Shown: positions 7,146 through 16,848 of the stretch, in pieces
Numbering within the stretch: the first letter of the stretch is position 1
How the letters are laid out: each line of letters starts with the position of its first letter
Assembly (NCBI RefSeq): GCF_001442615.1
Contig: NZ_LMXN01000006.1
Span: 248,001-312,000, forward strand
Length of the DNA: 64,000 bases
Origin: Algoriphagus resistens
GTDB lineage: Bacteria > Bacteroidota > Bacteroidia > Cytophagales > Cyclobacteriaceae
Direction of reading: 5' to 3'
The notes under the pieces: generated by a model
Told to the model about the DNA's origin: nothing
Seen by the model: only the letters and a program-made list of their open reading frames with translations
The model's database searches: none
Translations under genes and position numbers: made by a program

Positions 7146-8081
7146 TTAAAGATCTTTAAATTCCTTCTTGATCCTTTTCACCAAAACTTTATTAATCTTT
7201 TCATACGATTCATAAGTCCATCCAGCCACATGGGGACTAAATAAAACATTCTCACGGGCAGCGAGTTTTTCAAATTCAGCTTTTTGCTCCGGGGTAAATT
7301 TTTGGAATTTTTCATTTTCCAGCACATCCAGTAAGGCTCCCCGTAAAATACCTTCATCCAACCCTTCATTCAATGTCCTGAAATTTATGACCTCCCCCCT
7401 GGCTGTATTAATCAGCCAGAAAGGTTTAGCGAAACTTTTCAGCTCTTTCAGTGTGAAAAAATCTCTTGTCTCAGGAGTAAGCGGTACGTGTATGCTCAAA
7501 ATATCTGCTTCCGCTTTCACTTTTTCCCACATCACTTCCCGCACGAAATCATCTCCAAAATCCATCTTATATTTATCGAAGGCGAGAATATCCACTTTAA
7601 AACCCCGGAGTCGCTGTGCAAAGGACTTGCCCATATTGCCATACCCCATGATGCCGACGGTTTTTCCCATCAGTTCATGGCCACGGTTTCCTTCTCTGTC
7701 CCAAATTCCCTTTCTGACTTCCTGGTCTGCTTTTCCCACCTTATTAAATAATGCCAAAAGCATCCCGATGGCATGCTCAGCCACTGCATCCCGGTTTCCT
7801 TTAGCAGCATGAAAAAGCTTAATGTCCTTTTCGGCCATGTACTCCAAATCAATCTTGTCCAGCCCAGCTCCGGCTCTACCTATAAATTTGAGGTTGGTGG
7901 CACGCCTTAGCAGATCCCGGTCCATCGGCGTTTTTGATCGGATAATGAGGCCATCAAATTCGGAGACTGTATCCAAGATTTCATCTCGGGTGATTAGCGG
8001 TGAGTATATGACCTCATGTCCTCCCTTCTGCAACATGGGTATAATACTTTCATGCATTTCGTCAATTATGAGAATCTTCAT
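7146..8081 (-). CDS. NAD-dependent D-2-hydroxyacid dehydrogenase
   Basis: A 311-residue cytoplasmic enzyme of the D-isomer-specific 2-hydroxyacid dehydrogenase family. The Rossmann motif GYGNMG is at 146-151. HVPLTPETRDF follows, then the catalytic NTARGEVI arginine, an acidic residue in DVLENE, and the catalytic histidine in SPHVAGWTYES. It lacks the ACT domain of serine-pathway SerA, and its length matches the short phosphoglycerate/hydroxypyruvate/lactate dehydrogenase-like group. Substrate is not deducible. It is separated by 11 nt from mgtE upstream on the same strand, so they may be cotranscribed. Confidence 0.9.
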   Translation of the reverse strand: MKILIIDEMHESIIPMLQKGGHEVIYSPLITRDEILDTVSEFDGLIIRSKTPMDRDLLRRATNLKFIGRAGAGLDKIDLEYMAEKDIKLFHAAKGNRDAVAEHAIGMLLALFNKVGKADQEVRKGIWDREGNRGHELMGKTVGIMGYGNMGKSFAQRLRGFKVDILAFDKYKMDFGDDFVREVMWEKVKAEADILSIHVPLTPETRDFFTLKELKSFAKPFWLINTARGEVINFRTLNEGLDEGILRGALLDVLENEKFQKFTPEQKAEFEKLAARENVLFSPHVAGWTYESYEKINKVLVKRIKKEFKDL

Positions 8082-8092
8082 TTTTGAAGGAA

Positions 8093-9505
8093 TTAAATAT
8101 GTAATAAAGAAATGGCAACCAAAAAATAAACGGCAAGTCCAATAAGATCATTTGCAGTGGTGATAAAAGGCCCCGAGGCCAAGGCAGGGTTCACTCCAAA
8201 TTTATCCAGAACAATAGGTGTGATCGTTCCCATAAATGAGGAAAGCAATACCACTGAGAATAAGGCTATAGAAACAACCAATGCGAAAGAAACCTCATTA
8301 TGGTAAATCAGCACGACTACCGCAAACACAAAAGTCGCCAGGATTAGACCATTTAACAAAGCCACTAACAATACTTTGAGAAAACGCTTTGCCAATGAAT
8401 CATCAAAGATTGACTTATTGGCCAAAGACTGGACTACCAGGGAAGACGACTGAATCCCCACATTACCTCCAGTGGCAGTAATCAGCGGAATAAAGAATGC
8501 CAATGCTGTCACCTTGCTTAGCCCCTCCTCAAAAAAACCGATAAACCCTGCTCCCAGCAAACCTCCACAAATCCCAATCAACAGCCAGGGAAGCCTTGCC
8601 TTGGTAAGTTTGATAACGCTATCGTATTCATCCACCGCATCAGAGATACCTGTCATCGCCTGCATATCTTCCTCAGCTTCTTCTCTGATCACATCCAGAA
8701 TATCATCGACGGTGATCCTTCCCACCAGCTTGTTTTTTGCATTGACTACCGGTACAGATTCCAGATCGTACTTACGCATGATCTCAGCAACCTCCTCCTG
8801 ATCCATGTGGGTAGGAACTGAGATTACTTCTTCCTCGTAGATATCTTCAATCTTCGTGTCTTCAGATGCAAGGATAATACGTTTCAGAGAGACCAGTCCC
8901 AATAATTGCTGCCGGTTGTTCACCACAAAAATGGAGAATATCTTATTTACATTTTCTGCCTGACGGCGGATCTCATTGATGGTTTGTACTACATTCCAGT
9001 TTTTATTTGCGCGGATGTATTCCTTGGCCATAATTCCTCCGGCGGTGTCTTCATCGTAGCGTAGGAGTTCGAGGATCTGGTCAGACTTGACCTTATCCTG
9101 GAAATGGCTAATGATATCTTCCCGCTCTCTTTCCAAAAAAAGATTGAGTATATCCGCGCCGTCATCGGAGTCCATCAATTCAATCAAGTTGGCCATTTCC
9201 TGGATTTCCAGTTCCTTGAGCACTCTGTGTTGATTGGTGGCTTCCAGTTCAATGATAATATCCGCAGCCAGCTGCGCATCTAATACCCGCAAAACATAGA
9301 TCGCATCCTCCATCGAAAGCTCATCAAGCAGCGCAGCAATATCTGCCACATTCACTCCATCCAGAGACTCCTGAATGAAGTTCAAATCCTGTGATTCAAT
9401 CGCCTGACGGAGACTTTCCAGGTATTCTTTCGAAAGTTCAAACTGCTTAATGATTTCCACGGGAAGCTTCGATTGTTTGGGTGAGAAATATGAAATCGGC
9501 GACAT
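8093..9505 (-). CDS. mgtE: Magnesium transporter MgtE
   Basis: An inner-membrane Mg2+ channel of about 470 residues. The N-terminal helical MgtE-N domain reads [22 protein letters not shown]. Two CBS domains include [14 protein letters not shown] and [28 protein letters not shown], which sense cytosolic Mg2+. A five-helix pore follows with the conserved [17 protein letters not shown]. The start is uncertain. ATG at 9505 overlaps the 3' end of ksgA by 59 nt, GTG at 9460 would overlap by 14 nt and fits the usual family length, and a still longer frame to 9607 is unlikely. It probably forms an operon with ksgA and the dehydrogenase gene. Confidence 0.93.
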   Translation of the reverse strand: MSPISYFSPKQSKLPVEIIKQFELSKEYLESLRQAIESQDLNFIQESLDGVNVADIAALLDELSMEDAIYVLRVLDAQLAADIIIELEATNQHRVLKELEIQEMANLIELMDSDDGADILNLFLEREREDIISHFQDKVKSDQILELLRYDEDTAGGIMAKEYIRANKNWNVVQTINEIRRQAENVNKIFSIFVVNNRQQLLGLVSLKRIILASEDTKIEDIYEEEVISVPTHMDQEEVAEIMRKYDLESVPVVNAKNKLVGRITVDDILDVIREEAEEDMQAMTGISDAVDEYDSVIKLTKARLPWLLIGICGGLLGAGFIGFFEEGLSKVTALAFFIPLITATGGNVGIQSSSLVVQSLANKSIFDDSLAKRFLKVLLVALLNGLILATFVFAVVVLIYHNEVSFALVVSIALFSVVLLSSFMGTITPIVLDKFGVNPALASGPFITTANDLIGLAVYFLVAISLLHI

Positions 9506-10232
9506 CCAGCTGCTCTGCCCGTAAATCCAAAATCGGATTTGAATTAAAGTCAACTGGCAGATTAAAAGGTTTAAGGCAGTTTCGCAATGTTTTGCGACGA
9601 TTGCCAAATCCTGCCTTTACTACCTGTTTAAAGAGTTTTTCATTGCAATCCAGTTGTTCTGTCGCATTCCGGGTCAATCTGATTACTCCGGAATTTACTT
9701 TGGGAGGAGGGTCAAATACGTGCGGAGGAACTGTAAACAGGTATTCTATATCGTAAAAAGCCTGCAGGAGCACTGATAATATCCCATAGTCTTTGTTCCC
9801 CTTTGGCGAGGCAATCCGTTCAGCCACCTCCTTTTGAAGCATGCAAACCACTTCAGTCACCTGATTTTTTACCTCAAGCACCTTGAAGAAAATCTGCGAG
9901 GATATGTTGTAAGGGAAATTCCCTGCAATGGCAAACTTATCCTGAAGTACTTCCTCTAGGTTCATTTTCAAAAAGTCGCCTTCTATGATCTTCTCCCCTA
10001 GTTCAGGATATTTTTTATTCAAATAGGCAATAGATTCTTTATCGATATCAATCAAGAACAAATCCAGCTCCTGCTTCAAAAGAAAATCAGTAAGCACCCC
10101 CATGCCAGGACCTATCTCCAGAACTTTAGATACCTTGTCATGCCCTTTGACCGCTTGGGCGATTTGCTCAGCAATGCTCAAATCGGTCAAAAAATGCTGT
10201 CCCAAGTGTTTCTTGGCTTTGACCTTTTCCAT
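9447..10232 (-). CDS. ksgA: 16S rRNA dimethyladenosine transferase KsgA (RsmA)
   Basis: A 261-residue methyltransferase that dimethylates two adjacent adenines in the 3' hairpin of 16S rRNA during small-subunit assembly. The opening [11 protein letters not shown] is typical. The SAM site [14 protein letters not shown] is at 39-52, and the catalytic NFPYN (105-109) takes the place of NIPYN. The C-terminal domain includes [12 protein letters not shown] and [13 protein letters not shown]. It starts about 120 nt from the divergent pdxA and overlaps mgtE at its 3' end. Confidence 0.95.
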   Translation of the reverse strand: MEKVKAKKHLGQHFLTDLSIAEQIAQAVKGHDKVSKVLEIGPGMGVLTDFLLKQELDLFLIDIDKESIAYLNKKYPELGEKIIEGDFLKMNLEEVLQDKFAIAGNFPYNISSQIFFKVLEVKNQVTEVVCMLQKEVAERIASPKGNKDYGILSVLLQAFYDIEYLFTVPPHVFDPPPKVNSGVIRLTRNATEQLDCNEKLFKQVVKAGFGNRRKTLRNCLKPFNLPVDFNSNPILDLRAEQLDVADFIFLTQTIEASRGNH

Positions 10233-10353
10233 CGGTTAGCTCAGATAAATTTTTATAAATTGCGAAACCAAAATTAAGAGAATAATTCTAAAGGACTAGC
10301 TAATACAGGCAGGCTTGACCAAACCTTAACAGCTAGACCATATTATATATTAT

Positions 10354-11376
10354 ATGCATCAACGAAAGATCAAACCCGTAATCGGAATAAGCATAGGCGA
10401 CATCAATGGTATAGGCGTAGAAGTCACCATGAAAGCCTTGATGGACAATAGAACGTATAAATCATTTACCCCGCTGATCTATGCGCATGGTAAGGCGCTG
10501 ACTTTCTACAGGAAACAATTGGGGTTGGAAGACTTCAATTTTGCCCAGATCAAAAGTGTAGACGAGATTCAGCATAAGCGCATCAATGTAATCAACGTGG
10601 CCGAAGAATGTCCAGAGGTGATTCCAGGAGTGGAAACTCAGGAAGCCGGGAAATTTGCGCTGGAAACCCTGAAAATGGCAGTTAATGATCTCAAAGAAGG
10701 AAAAATCCAAGCGCTGGTCACAGCTCCATTAAATAAGAATAACGTGAATTCAGAGATTCTACCCTTTGTGGGACATACGGAGTTTATTACTCAGGCCGTA
10801 GGTTCTACAGAAAGTCTGATGCTGATGGTGTCAGAGAAGCTGCGGGTGGGTTTGGTCACAGGCCATGTACCTTTGGCAAAAGTGGCTGAGAATGTCACAC
10901 AGGAGCGAATTATCCAAAAAGCAAACATTCTTTTAAAAAGTCTCGAAAATGACTTTGGCATTAACAAGCCAAAAATCGCAATCTTGGGATTGAACCCACA
11001 CGCAGGTGAAGATGGACTGCTGGGAGTGGAAGAAGAGGAAATTATCAAGCCGGCAATTCATGCCTTAAAGGATCAGAATAAAATGGTCTTCGGCCCCTAT
11101 CCTGCCGACGGCTTTTTTGGCATGGCTCATCAGACCAAATTTGACGGTGTTCTGGCGATGTATCATGACCAAGGTTTGGTACCATTCAAATCCATGGCTT
11201 TCAGTACTGGGGTTAACTTTACTGCCGGATTACCCGTAGTAAGAACTTCGCCGGATCATGGCACTGCCTATAACATTGCAGGAAAAAATGTGGCAGACGA
11301 AGGCTCTATGAGAGCCGCTATTTTTCTGGCAGCAGACATTATTATACAACATAACCCGCAGGAATCAGAGGATTAA
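10354..11376 (+). CDS. pdxA: 4-hydroxythreonine-4-phosphate dehydrogenase PdxA
   Basis: A 340-residue NAD-dependent enzyme of the DXP-dependent pyridoxal phosphate pathway that oxidises 4-phosphohydroxy-L-threonine. It opens VIGISIGDINGIGVEV. The metal-binding histidines lie in PFVGHTEFITQ, MYHDQGLVPFK and SPDHGTAYNIAG. The length matches the family. It heads the conserved block of housekeeping genes running to accC. It is divergent from ksgA, a pairing also seen in other bacteria. Confidence 0.95.
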   Translation: MHQRKIKPVIGISIGDINGIGVEVTMKALMDNRTYKSFTPLIYAHGKALTFYRKQLGLEDFNFAQIKSVDEIQHKRINVINVAEECPEVIPGVETQEAGKFALETLKMAVNDLKEGKIQALVTAPLNKNNVNSEILPFVGHTEFITQAVGSTESLMLMVSEKLRVGLVTGHVPLAKVAENVTQERIIQKANILLKSLENDFGINKPKIAILGLNPHAGEDGLLGVEEEEIIKPAIHALKDQNKMVFGPYPADGFFGMAHQTKFDGVLAMYHDQGLVPFKSMAFSTGVNFTAGLPVVRTSPDHGTAYNIAGKNVADEGSMRAAIFLAADIIIQHNPQESED

Positions 11377-11582
11377 GAAGTAAATGAGAGGTTTATTGAA
11401 AGAAATCGGGTCTGTTAGTCAGCAGACAGTACCCAATCGGCACACCGAGGTATGATTATTTCCATTGTGGGATCTTCCCGAAATAAGTTCGGGACAGGCT
11501 ATCTGGCTAATCAAAAACAAAAATAACCAGGTGAAACCAAAGATTATTTCAACATCTCTTTCTTCCTTTTATAATAATTCAC

Positions 11583-11612
11583 TATTTTTGCGGTCTTAAA
11601 TCGAGAGGAGGT
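11583..11612 (+). promoter_or_regulatory. -7 promoter element and Shine-Dalgarno site for the DUF177 gene
   Basis: TATTTTTG at 11583-11590 fits the Bacteroidota -7 consensus, though no good -33 box lies 19-21 nt upstream. The leader carries gaggaggt (11605-11612), a near-perfect Shine-Dalgarno site. It is unusual for Bacteroidota and supports the GTG start at 11616. Confidence 0.5.
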
Positions 11613-11615
11613 ATC

Positions 11616-12188
11616 GTGAAATTCTGGAGAACATTTGATATTGAGGTCATTAAGTTCCTCGAAGGCATCCACGAAATTGACTTTGAAATTGGAGATTCAT
11701 TTTTCCAGCACTTCGAAGACAATGAACTTGTCGAAAAAGGCAATTTGACCGCACGGGTCATCATGAAAGTCGGAGCAAACGTAATTGAAATGGATTTTCA
11801 TATCGCAGGCAAAGTCACGTTGACCTGCGACAGGAGTCTGGAGTCTTTTGAACATCCTCTGGATTTTCATGAAAAGATGCTTTACAAGTATGGCTCTGAA
11901 GAAAAGGAGATCGACGAAAATGTCTATATGATCACTCGGGATACACCGAAAGTGAATGTAGCCCAGTTGATTTACGAATTTATTTTATTGGCTTTGCCAC
12001 TAAAGAAAATTCATCCCGATTACAGAAACGAAATGGATGATGATGAGTACGAAGGAGAAGGAATCTATGCTTATATAGATGGACAAGATTCTGATGGCTC
12101 AGGTAGCGAATCTGATTCCGACGAAGATAAAAATGAACCGGTTGATCCTAGATGGGATCTTTTAAAAAAGTTAAAAAACAAGGAATAA
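11616..12188 (+). CDS. DUF177 (YceD-type) protein, 23S rRNA accumulation factor
   Basis: A 190-residue protein starting from GTG, with a strong ribosome-binding site. DUF177 signature parts are VGANVIEMDFHIAGKVTLTCDRSLESF and the hydrophobic stretch VAQLIYEFILLALPLKKIHP. The last 40 residues are highly acidic (DGSGSESDSDEDKNEP). DUF177/YceD is almost always next to rpmF, as here (18 nt), and is linked to ribosome assembly. In this position Bacteroidota lack the plsX found between rpmF and fabH in many other bacteria. Confidence 0.88.
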   Translation: MKFWRTFDIEVIKFLEGIHEIDFEIGDSFFQHFEDNELVEKGNLTARVIMKVGANVIEMDFHIAGKVTLTCDRSLESFEHPLDFHEKMLYKYGSEEKEIDENVYMITRDTPKVNVAQLIYEFILLALPLKKIHPDYRNEMDDDEYEGEGIYAYIDGQDSDGSGSESDSDEDKNEPVDPRWDLLKKLKNKE

Positions 12189-12206
12189 TCATAAACCACG
12201 CATAAA

Positions 12207-12398
12207 ATGGCACATCCTAAACGAAAAATTTCGAAAACCAGAAGAGATAAAAGAAGAACTCATTACAAGTTGGAGGCACCGGGTTTGGCAAAATGCCCTA
12301 CTACAGGAGAAATGCACCTTCCACACAGAGCTTTCTGGTTGGATGGTAAGCTGTACTACAAAGGACAGGTTATCATCGAGAAAGAAATTTTGGCATAA
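12207..12398 (+). CDS. rpmF: 50S ribosomal protein L32
   Basis: A 63-residue basic protein beginning [20 protein letters not shown], the standard L32 N-terminus. [14 protein letters not shown] follows, where only one of the usual zinc cysteine pairs is partly kept; zinc-free L32 forms are common. It follows DUF177 by 18 nt and ends at a strong terminator. Confidence 0.97.
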   Translation: MAHPKRKISKTRRDKRRTHYKLEAPGLAKCPTTGEMHLPHRAFWLDGKLYYKGQVIIEKEILA

Positions 12399-12417
12399 CA
12401 AGTCATCTGAACTTATT

Positions 12418-12453
12418 AAAAATCCATCCGCTAATTGGGGATGGATTTTTTTT
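12418..12453 (+). terminator. Rho-independent terminator after rpmF
   Basis: The stem aaaaatccatcc (12418-12429) pairs with ggatggattttt (12439-12450) and runs into eight or more T residues. It separates DUF177-rpmF from the fabH transcript. Confidence 0.85.
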
Positions 12454-12515
12454 GTTTTCAGCCCCAATCCGGTCAGCTTACTACCAAACCTATTACTTCC
12501 CATTAACGGATTTCT

Positions 12516-12547
12516 TTTGGTAGAGAATGACAATTGTAATATTTTTG
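12516..12547 (+). promoter_or_regulatory. Bacteroidota-type promoter for the fabH operon
   Basis: TTTG at 12516-12519, a 20-nt spacer and TATTTTTG at 12540-12547 match the -33/-7 consensus exactly. The start codon of fabH lies 82 nt downstream. It lies just past the rpmF terminator, as expected for a new transcript. Confidence 0.75.
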
Positions 12548-12629
12548 CCTTCCTTACAGGATAGAACACATCCATAACATACAGTTTGGGATGATTTTGA
12601 TTTGATCATCTCAGCTTAACCCCAGCATA

Positions 12630-13628
12630 ATGGACAAACTTAGAGCCATGATCACCGGAATACAAGGTTACGTTCCGGAATACAGGTTAACTAACAAAGA
12701 ACTTGAGAAGCTTGTAGAAACCAATGACGAGTGGATCGTCTCAAGAACTGGAATAAAAGAAAGAAGAATACTAAAGGGAGAAAACCAAGGTACATCTATA
12801 ATGGGGGCCGAAGCTGTAAAAGGTCTTTTGGAAAAAACCGGTATTGATCCTCTGGAGGTGGATTTGATTATTTGTGCCACAGTCACTCCCGATATGCCTT
12901 TTCCAGCAACCGGAAATATCATTGCAGATATGGTAGGTGCAAAAAACAGCTACAGCTTTGATGTGGGCGCCGCATGTTCAGGTTTTTTATTTGCATTGCA
13001 GATGGGAAGCCAATTTATCCAGACAGGAACCCATAAGAAAGTAATTGTGGTCGGTGCTGATAAAATGTCTGCAATAGTCGATTATACCGATAGAGCTACG
13101 TGCATCTTATTCGGTGATGGTGCAGGAGCAGTAATGCTTGAGCCGACTACTGAAGATCTGGGTATAGTGGACGCCATTCTTAAATCTGACGGATCCGGGG
13201 CACCATACCTACATATGAAAGCCGGCGGAAGCCGCAGACCGGCCACTCATGAAACGGTAGATGCGAATGAGCATTTTGCGTATCAGGAAGGTTCTACTGT
13301 ATTCAAGTTTGCGGTAACCAATATGGCCGATGTAAGTGCGGAAATTATGGAAAAAAACGGCTTGACCGGTGATGATGTCGCCTGGCTGGTTCCCCATCAG
13401 GCGAACCTGCGCATCATCAACGCTACTGCCAACCGCATGGGAATCGGATCGGATAAAGTGATGATGAATATTGAAAAGTATGGCAACACAACAGCAGCCA
13501 CTATACCTCTTTGCCTTTGGGACTACGAAAGCCAATTGAAAAAGGGAGACAACTTGGTGCTCGCTGCATTTGGGGGCGGATTTACCTGGGGTTCCATTTA
13601 TCTTAAATGGGGCTACGATCCAAAATAA
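12630..13628 (+). CDS. fabH: 3-oxoacyl-ACP synthase III FabH
   Basis: A 332-residue ketoacyl-ACP synthase III, the first condensation step of type II fatty-acid synthesis (acyl-CoA plus malonyl-ACP). The catalytic triad is visible: Cys116 in [11 protein letters not shown], His in [10 protein letters not shown] and Asn in [10 protein letters not shown]. The C-terminal [13 protein letters not shown] is typical. In Bacteroidota the enzyme often prefers branched primers. Its own promoter lies at 12516-12547, and efp follows after 28 nt. Confidence 0.95.
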   Translation: MDKLRAMITGIQGYVPEYRLTNKELEKLVETNDEWIVSRTGIKERRILKGENQGTSIMGAEAVKGLLEKTGIDPLEVDLIICATVTPDMPFPATGNIIADMVGAKNSYSFDVGAACSGFLFALQMGSQFIQTGTHKKVIVVGADKMSAIVDYTDRATCILFGDGAGAVMLEPTTEDLGIVDAILKSDGSGAPYLHMKAGGSRRPATHETVDANEHFAYQEGSTVFKFAVTNMADVSAEIMEKNGLTGDDVAWLVPHQANLRIINATANRMGIGSDKVMMNIEKYGNTTAATIPLCLWDYESQLKKGDNLVLAAFGGGFTWGSIYLKWGYDPK

Positions 13629-13656
13629 ATTTCAAGAAAATATACATTAATACTAT

Positions 13657-14220
13657 ATGGCGAGTACTGCAGATTTTAAAAACGGACTATGTTTGGTCAT
13701 GAATAATGACATCTACACTATTGTAGAGTTCCAGCATGTAAAACCAGGAAAAGGTCCTGCCTTTGTCCGAACAAAAATGAAAGGAATCACTTCAGGAAAA
13801 ACGCTGGATAAAACCTTCAGTGCAGGCGAGAGAGTAGAAACTGCCCGCGTAGAAAAAAGGCCACATCAGTTTCTTTATGCTGATGATATGGGTTACAACT
13901 TCATGGACACCACTTCATTTGAGCAGATTACTATTGAGGAAAAGCTGATTGAAAGAGCAAATCTTTTGAAAGACGGTCAGTTAGTGGATATTTTGATCCA
14001 TGACGAAACTGAAACTCCTCTTGCAGTTGAACTTCCTCCATTTGTGGAATTGATGATTACCTACACAGAACCGGGCATCAAAGGTGATACGGCCACAAAT
14101 GCTTTGAAACCTGCTACCGTAGAAACCGGTGCAACCGTGATGGTACCTTTATTCGTGGAGCAAGACATCCTGATCAAAGTAGACACCCGTGATGGTTCCT
14201 ACTCCGAAAGAGTAAAATAA
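13657..14220 (+). CDS. efp: Elongation factor P
   Basis: A 187-residue translation factor that rescues ribosomes stalled at polyproline. The N-terminal KOW-like domain has [18 protein letters not shown], with the loop lysine of GKG at the usual modified position. Two OB domains follow, ending [15 protein letters not shown]. Its place between fabH and accB is common in Bacteroidota. No lysine-modifying partner gene is seen nearby. Confidence 0.96.
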   Translation: MASTADFKNGLCLVMNNDIYTIVEFQHVKPGKGPAFVRTKMKGITSGKTLDKTFSAGERVETARVEKRPHQFLYADDMGYNFMDTTSFEQITIEEKLIERANLLKDGQLVDILIHDETETPLAVELPPFVELMITYTEPGIKGDTATNALKPATVETGATVMVPLFVEQDILIKVDTRDGSYSERVK

Positions 14221-14318
14221 CTTAGTTAAGCTGTGTGATTTCATTAAATTACACAGCTTAGTTCTTTTATAACCCATTTTAAAAAAACTGCCTTAGGGCA
14301 CCTCTAACTAATAGACCT

Positions 14319-14792
14319 ATGAAAGCAAAAGAGATTCAGGAGTTGATCGATTACATCTCCAATTCTGGTTTGGCGGAAGTTAAAATCAAGACTGACGAGT
14401 TTGAACTTTCTATAAAGAAATATGCAGAATCCTCTGCTCCCAGAATGGTAGAAGTTGCAGCGCCTGCCCCTCAGGCAGTCCCAGCCCCAGCGCCTTCTCC
14501 GTCAGTGCCCACAGCGGCTGCACCAGTCGCAGAAACCACCGCTTCTAATCTGGTAGAGATCAAATCACCGATGATTGGTACCTTTTACCTTACCTCAAGT
14601 CCAGATGCTGATCCGTTTGTAGCGGTAGGCGATTCTGTAAAAGCCGGTGAGACAGTTTGCATCATTGAAGCCATGAAGCTTTTCAATGAAATCGAATCCG
14701 AAATCTCCGGTAAAATCGTCAAAATCCTAGTAAGCAATTCTACACCTGTAGAATATGACCAACCTTTATTCCTGGTGGATCCAGCTGGATAA
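14319..14792 (+). CDS. accB: Biotin carboxyl carrier protein of acetyl-CoA carboxylase
   Basis: A 157-residue AccB. The N-terminal part ([20 protein letters not shown]) is followed by an Ala/Pro-rich linker near 48-75. The biotinyl domain has [11 protein letters not shown], with Lys120 as the biotin site. It carries carboxyl-biotin from AccC to the carboxyltransferase. accC follows after 24 nt; accA and accD are not in the window. Confidence 0.96.
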   Translation: MKAKEIQELIDYISNSGLAEVKIKTDEFELSIKKYAESSAPRMVEVAAPAPQAVPAPAPSPSVPTAAAPVAETTASNLVEIKSPMIGTFYLTSSPDADPFVAVGDSVKAGETVCIIEAMKLFNEIESEISGKIVKILVSNSTPVEYDQPLFLVDPAG

Positions 14793-14816
14793 TTTTTTCA
14801 CTTAAAGTAAAAAGCT

Positions 14817-16166
14817 GTGTTTAAAAAAATACTAATCGCCAACAGAGGTGAGATTGCCCTTAGGATCATCCGTACCTGTAAGGAAATGGGGATAGAAACT
14901 GTGGCGGTATATTCCACTGCGGATAAGGATAGTTTACATGTAAGATTTGCAGATGAAGCCGTCTGTATCGGGCCCGCTCCCAGCCGCGAATCTTACCTGA
15001 ACATTCCACGGATAATCGCCGCTGCAGAAATCACAAATGCCGATGCTATACACCCGGGCTACGGATTCCTTTCTGAAAATGCGGAATTTTCAAAAATCTG
15101 TGAAGAATACGGAATCAAGTTCATCGGTGCCAGCGCTGAGATGATCAATCAAATGGGTGACAAAGCCACCGCCAAAGCAACCATGAAAGCAGCTGGGGTC
15201 CCTACTATTCCAGGTTCAGAAGGGATCTTGGAATCCATGGAACAGGGAATCAAGCTGTCCAATGAAATGGGTTATCCGGTCATTCTAAAAGCAACTGCCG
15301 GAGGCGGTGGACGTGGAATGAGAATTGTGAAAGAGGAAGCTGGATTCAAAAAGGCATGGGATGATGCCAGAATGGAATCAGGAGCGGCATTTGGAAATGA
15401 CGGGTTGTATCTAGAAAAATATGTAGAAGAGCCACGTCACATCGAAATTCAAATAATCGGGGATAAAACCGGAAAAGCCTGCCACCTGTCTGAGCGCGAT
15501 TGTTCTATCCAGAGAAGACACCAGAAACTAGTCGAAGAAACACCTTCACCTTTCATAACAGACGAACTTCGTGAGGCAATGGGTGAAGCCGCCATCAAAG
15601 GTGCTGAAGCAATTGGCTACGAAGGCGCAGGTACAGTGGAATTCCTGGTGGATAAGCACCGCAACTTCTTCTTCATGGAAATGAACACCCGTATCCAGGT
15701 GGAGCATCCGATCACTGAAGAAGTAACCGATTTTGATCTGATCAAAGAGCAGATCAAAGTGGCGGCTGGCGAGACTATTTCCGGCAGAAACTACTACCCT
15801 AAGCTATTTGCGATGGAATGTAGAATCAATGCAGAAGATCCTGCCCATGGTTTCAGACCAAGTCCGGGTAAAATCCAGAACCTCCATATACCCGGTGGAC
15901 GTGGAGTCAGAATTGATTCCCATGTATATGCCGGATACGTGATTCCTCCAAACTACGATTCTATGATTGCCAAGCTAATTGTCAGTGGCCAATCCAGAGA
16001 GGAAGTGATCGTGAGAATGAAGAGAGCCTTAGAGGAATTTGTAATCGACGGGGTGAAAACCACCATTCCTTTCCACATCGCACTTTTAGAAAACGAGCAA
16101 TTCAAAGAAGGAAACTTCACTACCAAGTTCTTGGAAGATTTTGATTTCTCCGTGATAAAAGGGTAA
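14817..16166 (+). CDS. accC: Biotin carboxylase subunit of acetyl-CoA carboxylase
   Basis: A 449-residue ATP-grasp enzyme that carboxylates biotin on AccB. The N-domain opens [19 protein letters not shown]. The ATP-grasp core holds the glycine loop [10 protein letters not shown] and the catalytic [12 protein letters not shown]. The C-domain ends in [12 protein letters not shown]. The start is a GTG at 14817. The gene closes the operon at a strong terminator. Confidence 0.97.
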   Translation: MFKKILIANRGEIALRIIRTCKEMGIETVAVYSTADKDSLHVRFADEAVCIGPAPSRESYLNIPRIIAAAEITNADAIHPGYGFLSENAEFSKICEEYGIKFIGASAEMINQMGDKATAKATMKAAGVPTIPGSEGILESMEQGIKLSNEMGYPVILKATAGGGGRGMRIVKEEAGFKKAWDDARMESGAAFGNDGLYLEKYVEEPRHIEIQIIGDKTGKACHLSERDCSIQRRHQKLVEETPSPFITDELREAMGEAAIKGAEAIGYEGAGTVEFLVDKHRNFFFMEMNTRIQVEHPITEEVTDFDLIKEQIKVAAGETISGRNYYPKLFAMECRINAEDPAHGFRPSPGKIQNLHIPGGRGVRIDSHVYAGYVIPPNYDSMIAKLIVSGQSREEVIVRMKRALEEFVIDGVKTTIPFHIALLENEQFKEGNFTTKFLEDFDFSVIKG

Positions 16167-16186
16167 ATCTCGCATTGAGAAATTAT

Positions 16187-16216
16187 AAAAGCCATTCCTT
16201 CTGGAATGGCTTTTTT
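16187..16216 (+). terminator. Rho-independent terminator after accC
   Basis: The 12-nt arms aaaagccattcc (16187-16198) and ggaatggctttt (16203-16214) enclose a TTCT loop and run into T residues. Confidence 0.9.
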
Positions 16217-16848
16217 GGTTTAAAGATCATCTGGTCCAATTTCACTGTATACATCTGTCAAAATAGCCCTCACAGCTACTATAATCACTAACCCTACCCG
16301 GGAATCCATTCCAAACTAGCTCCAACACTTTTCCGCTTGATCTTTAAAATGAATTTCATTCCGTGGATCTGGAATTTATTGGCTCTTCTGGTTTTGCCGC
16401 GCTCCCTTATAAAGCTTTCCTAGTAGAAAGCCAGGCACGAAGCCTTTATATTTTCTATATCCCATCTTATCTGTCAGTTCTGGGAGGTTATAGTGTATTC
16501 AGGCCTCAACTTGTTTGGATTTTAAAATGCTTTGCACATGAGAAACATACAAAAGAACCCCAAGGACGGAACCAACTTTTTCATTGCATGGGTAGAATAG
16601 TAGGAGTAATTACTAACCATTTATCCTGCCTTATAAAGCTACAAAAAGAATTACGTAAGCATCATTAGTTTGATACAGACAACATCTGTTATTTATAAAG
16701 TTTATAAAAGAATATTCTGTTATTATATTTTTTAAGATAAGTTTTACTCCTTTTATAAAGAAAAATAAATAAAATTGTTGCTTTCAGGATAGCTTTTGAT
16801 CAAATTATCACTAGTTTATAAGTGATTTAAATGACCGTGTAACCCAAA
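16217..16848. other. Long intergenic region, AT-rich toward the 3' end
   Basis: About 630 nt without a convincing gene. A 101-codon frame at 16363-16668 has no recognisable domain and a poor start. From 16660 on the sequence is strongly AT-rich with runs of tttata. It probably carries the regulatory region for the cytochrome operon that starts at 16849. No exact -33/-7 pair was found. Confidence 0.5.

Noticed and set aside
7387-7812. Long plus-strand frame opposite the hydroxyacid dehydrogenase
   Set aside because: Serine/proline-rich shadow of a well-supported minus-strand enzyme.
9505-9607. mgtE starting at 9607
   Set aside because: The extra N-terminal residues lie in the conserved ksgA region read in another frame and do not look like MgtE.
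16363-16668. A 101-codon frame in the gap after accC
   Set aside because: No domain, no signal, poor start context and composition like the surrounding non-coding sequence.
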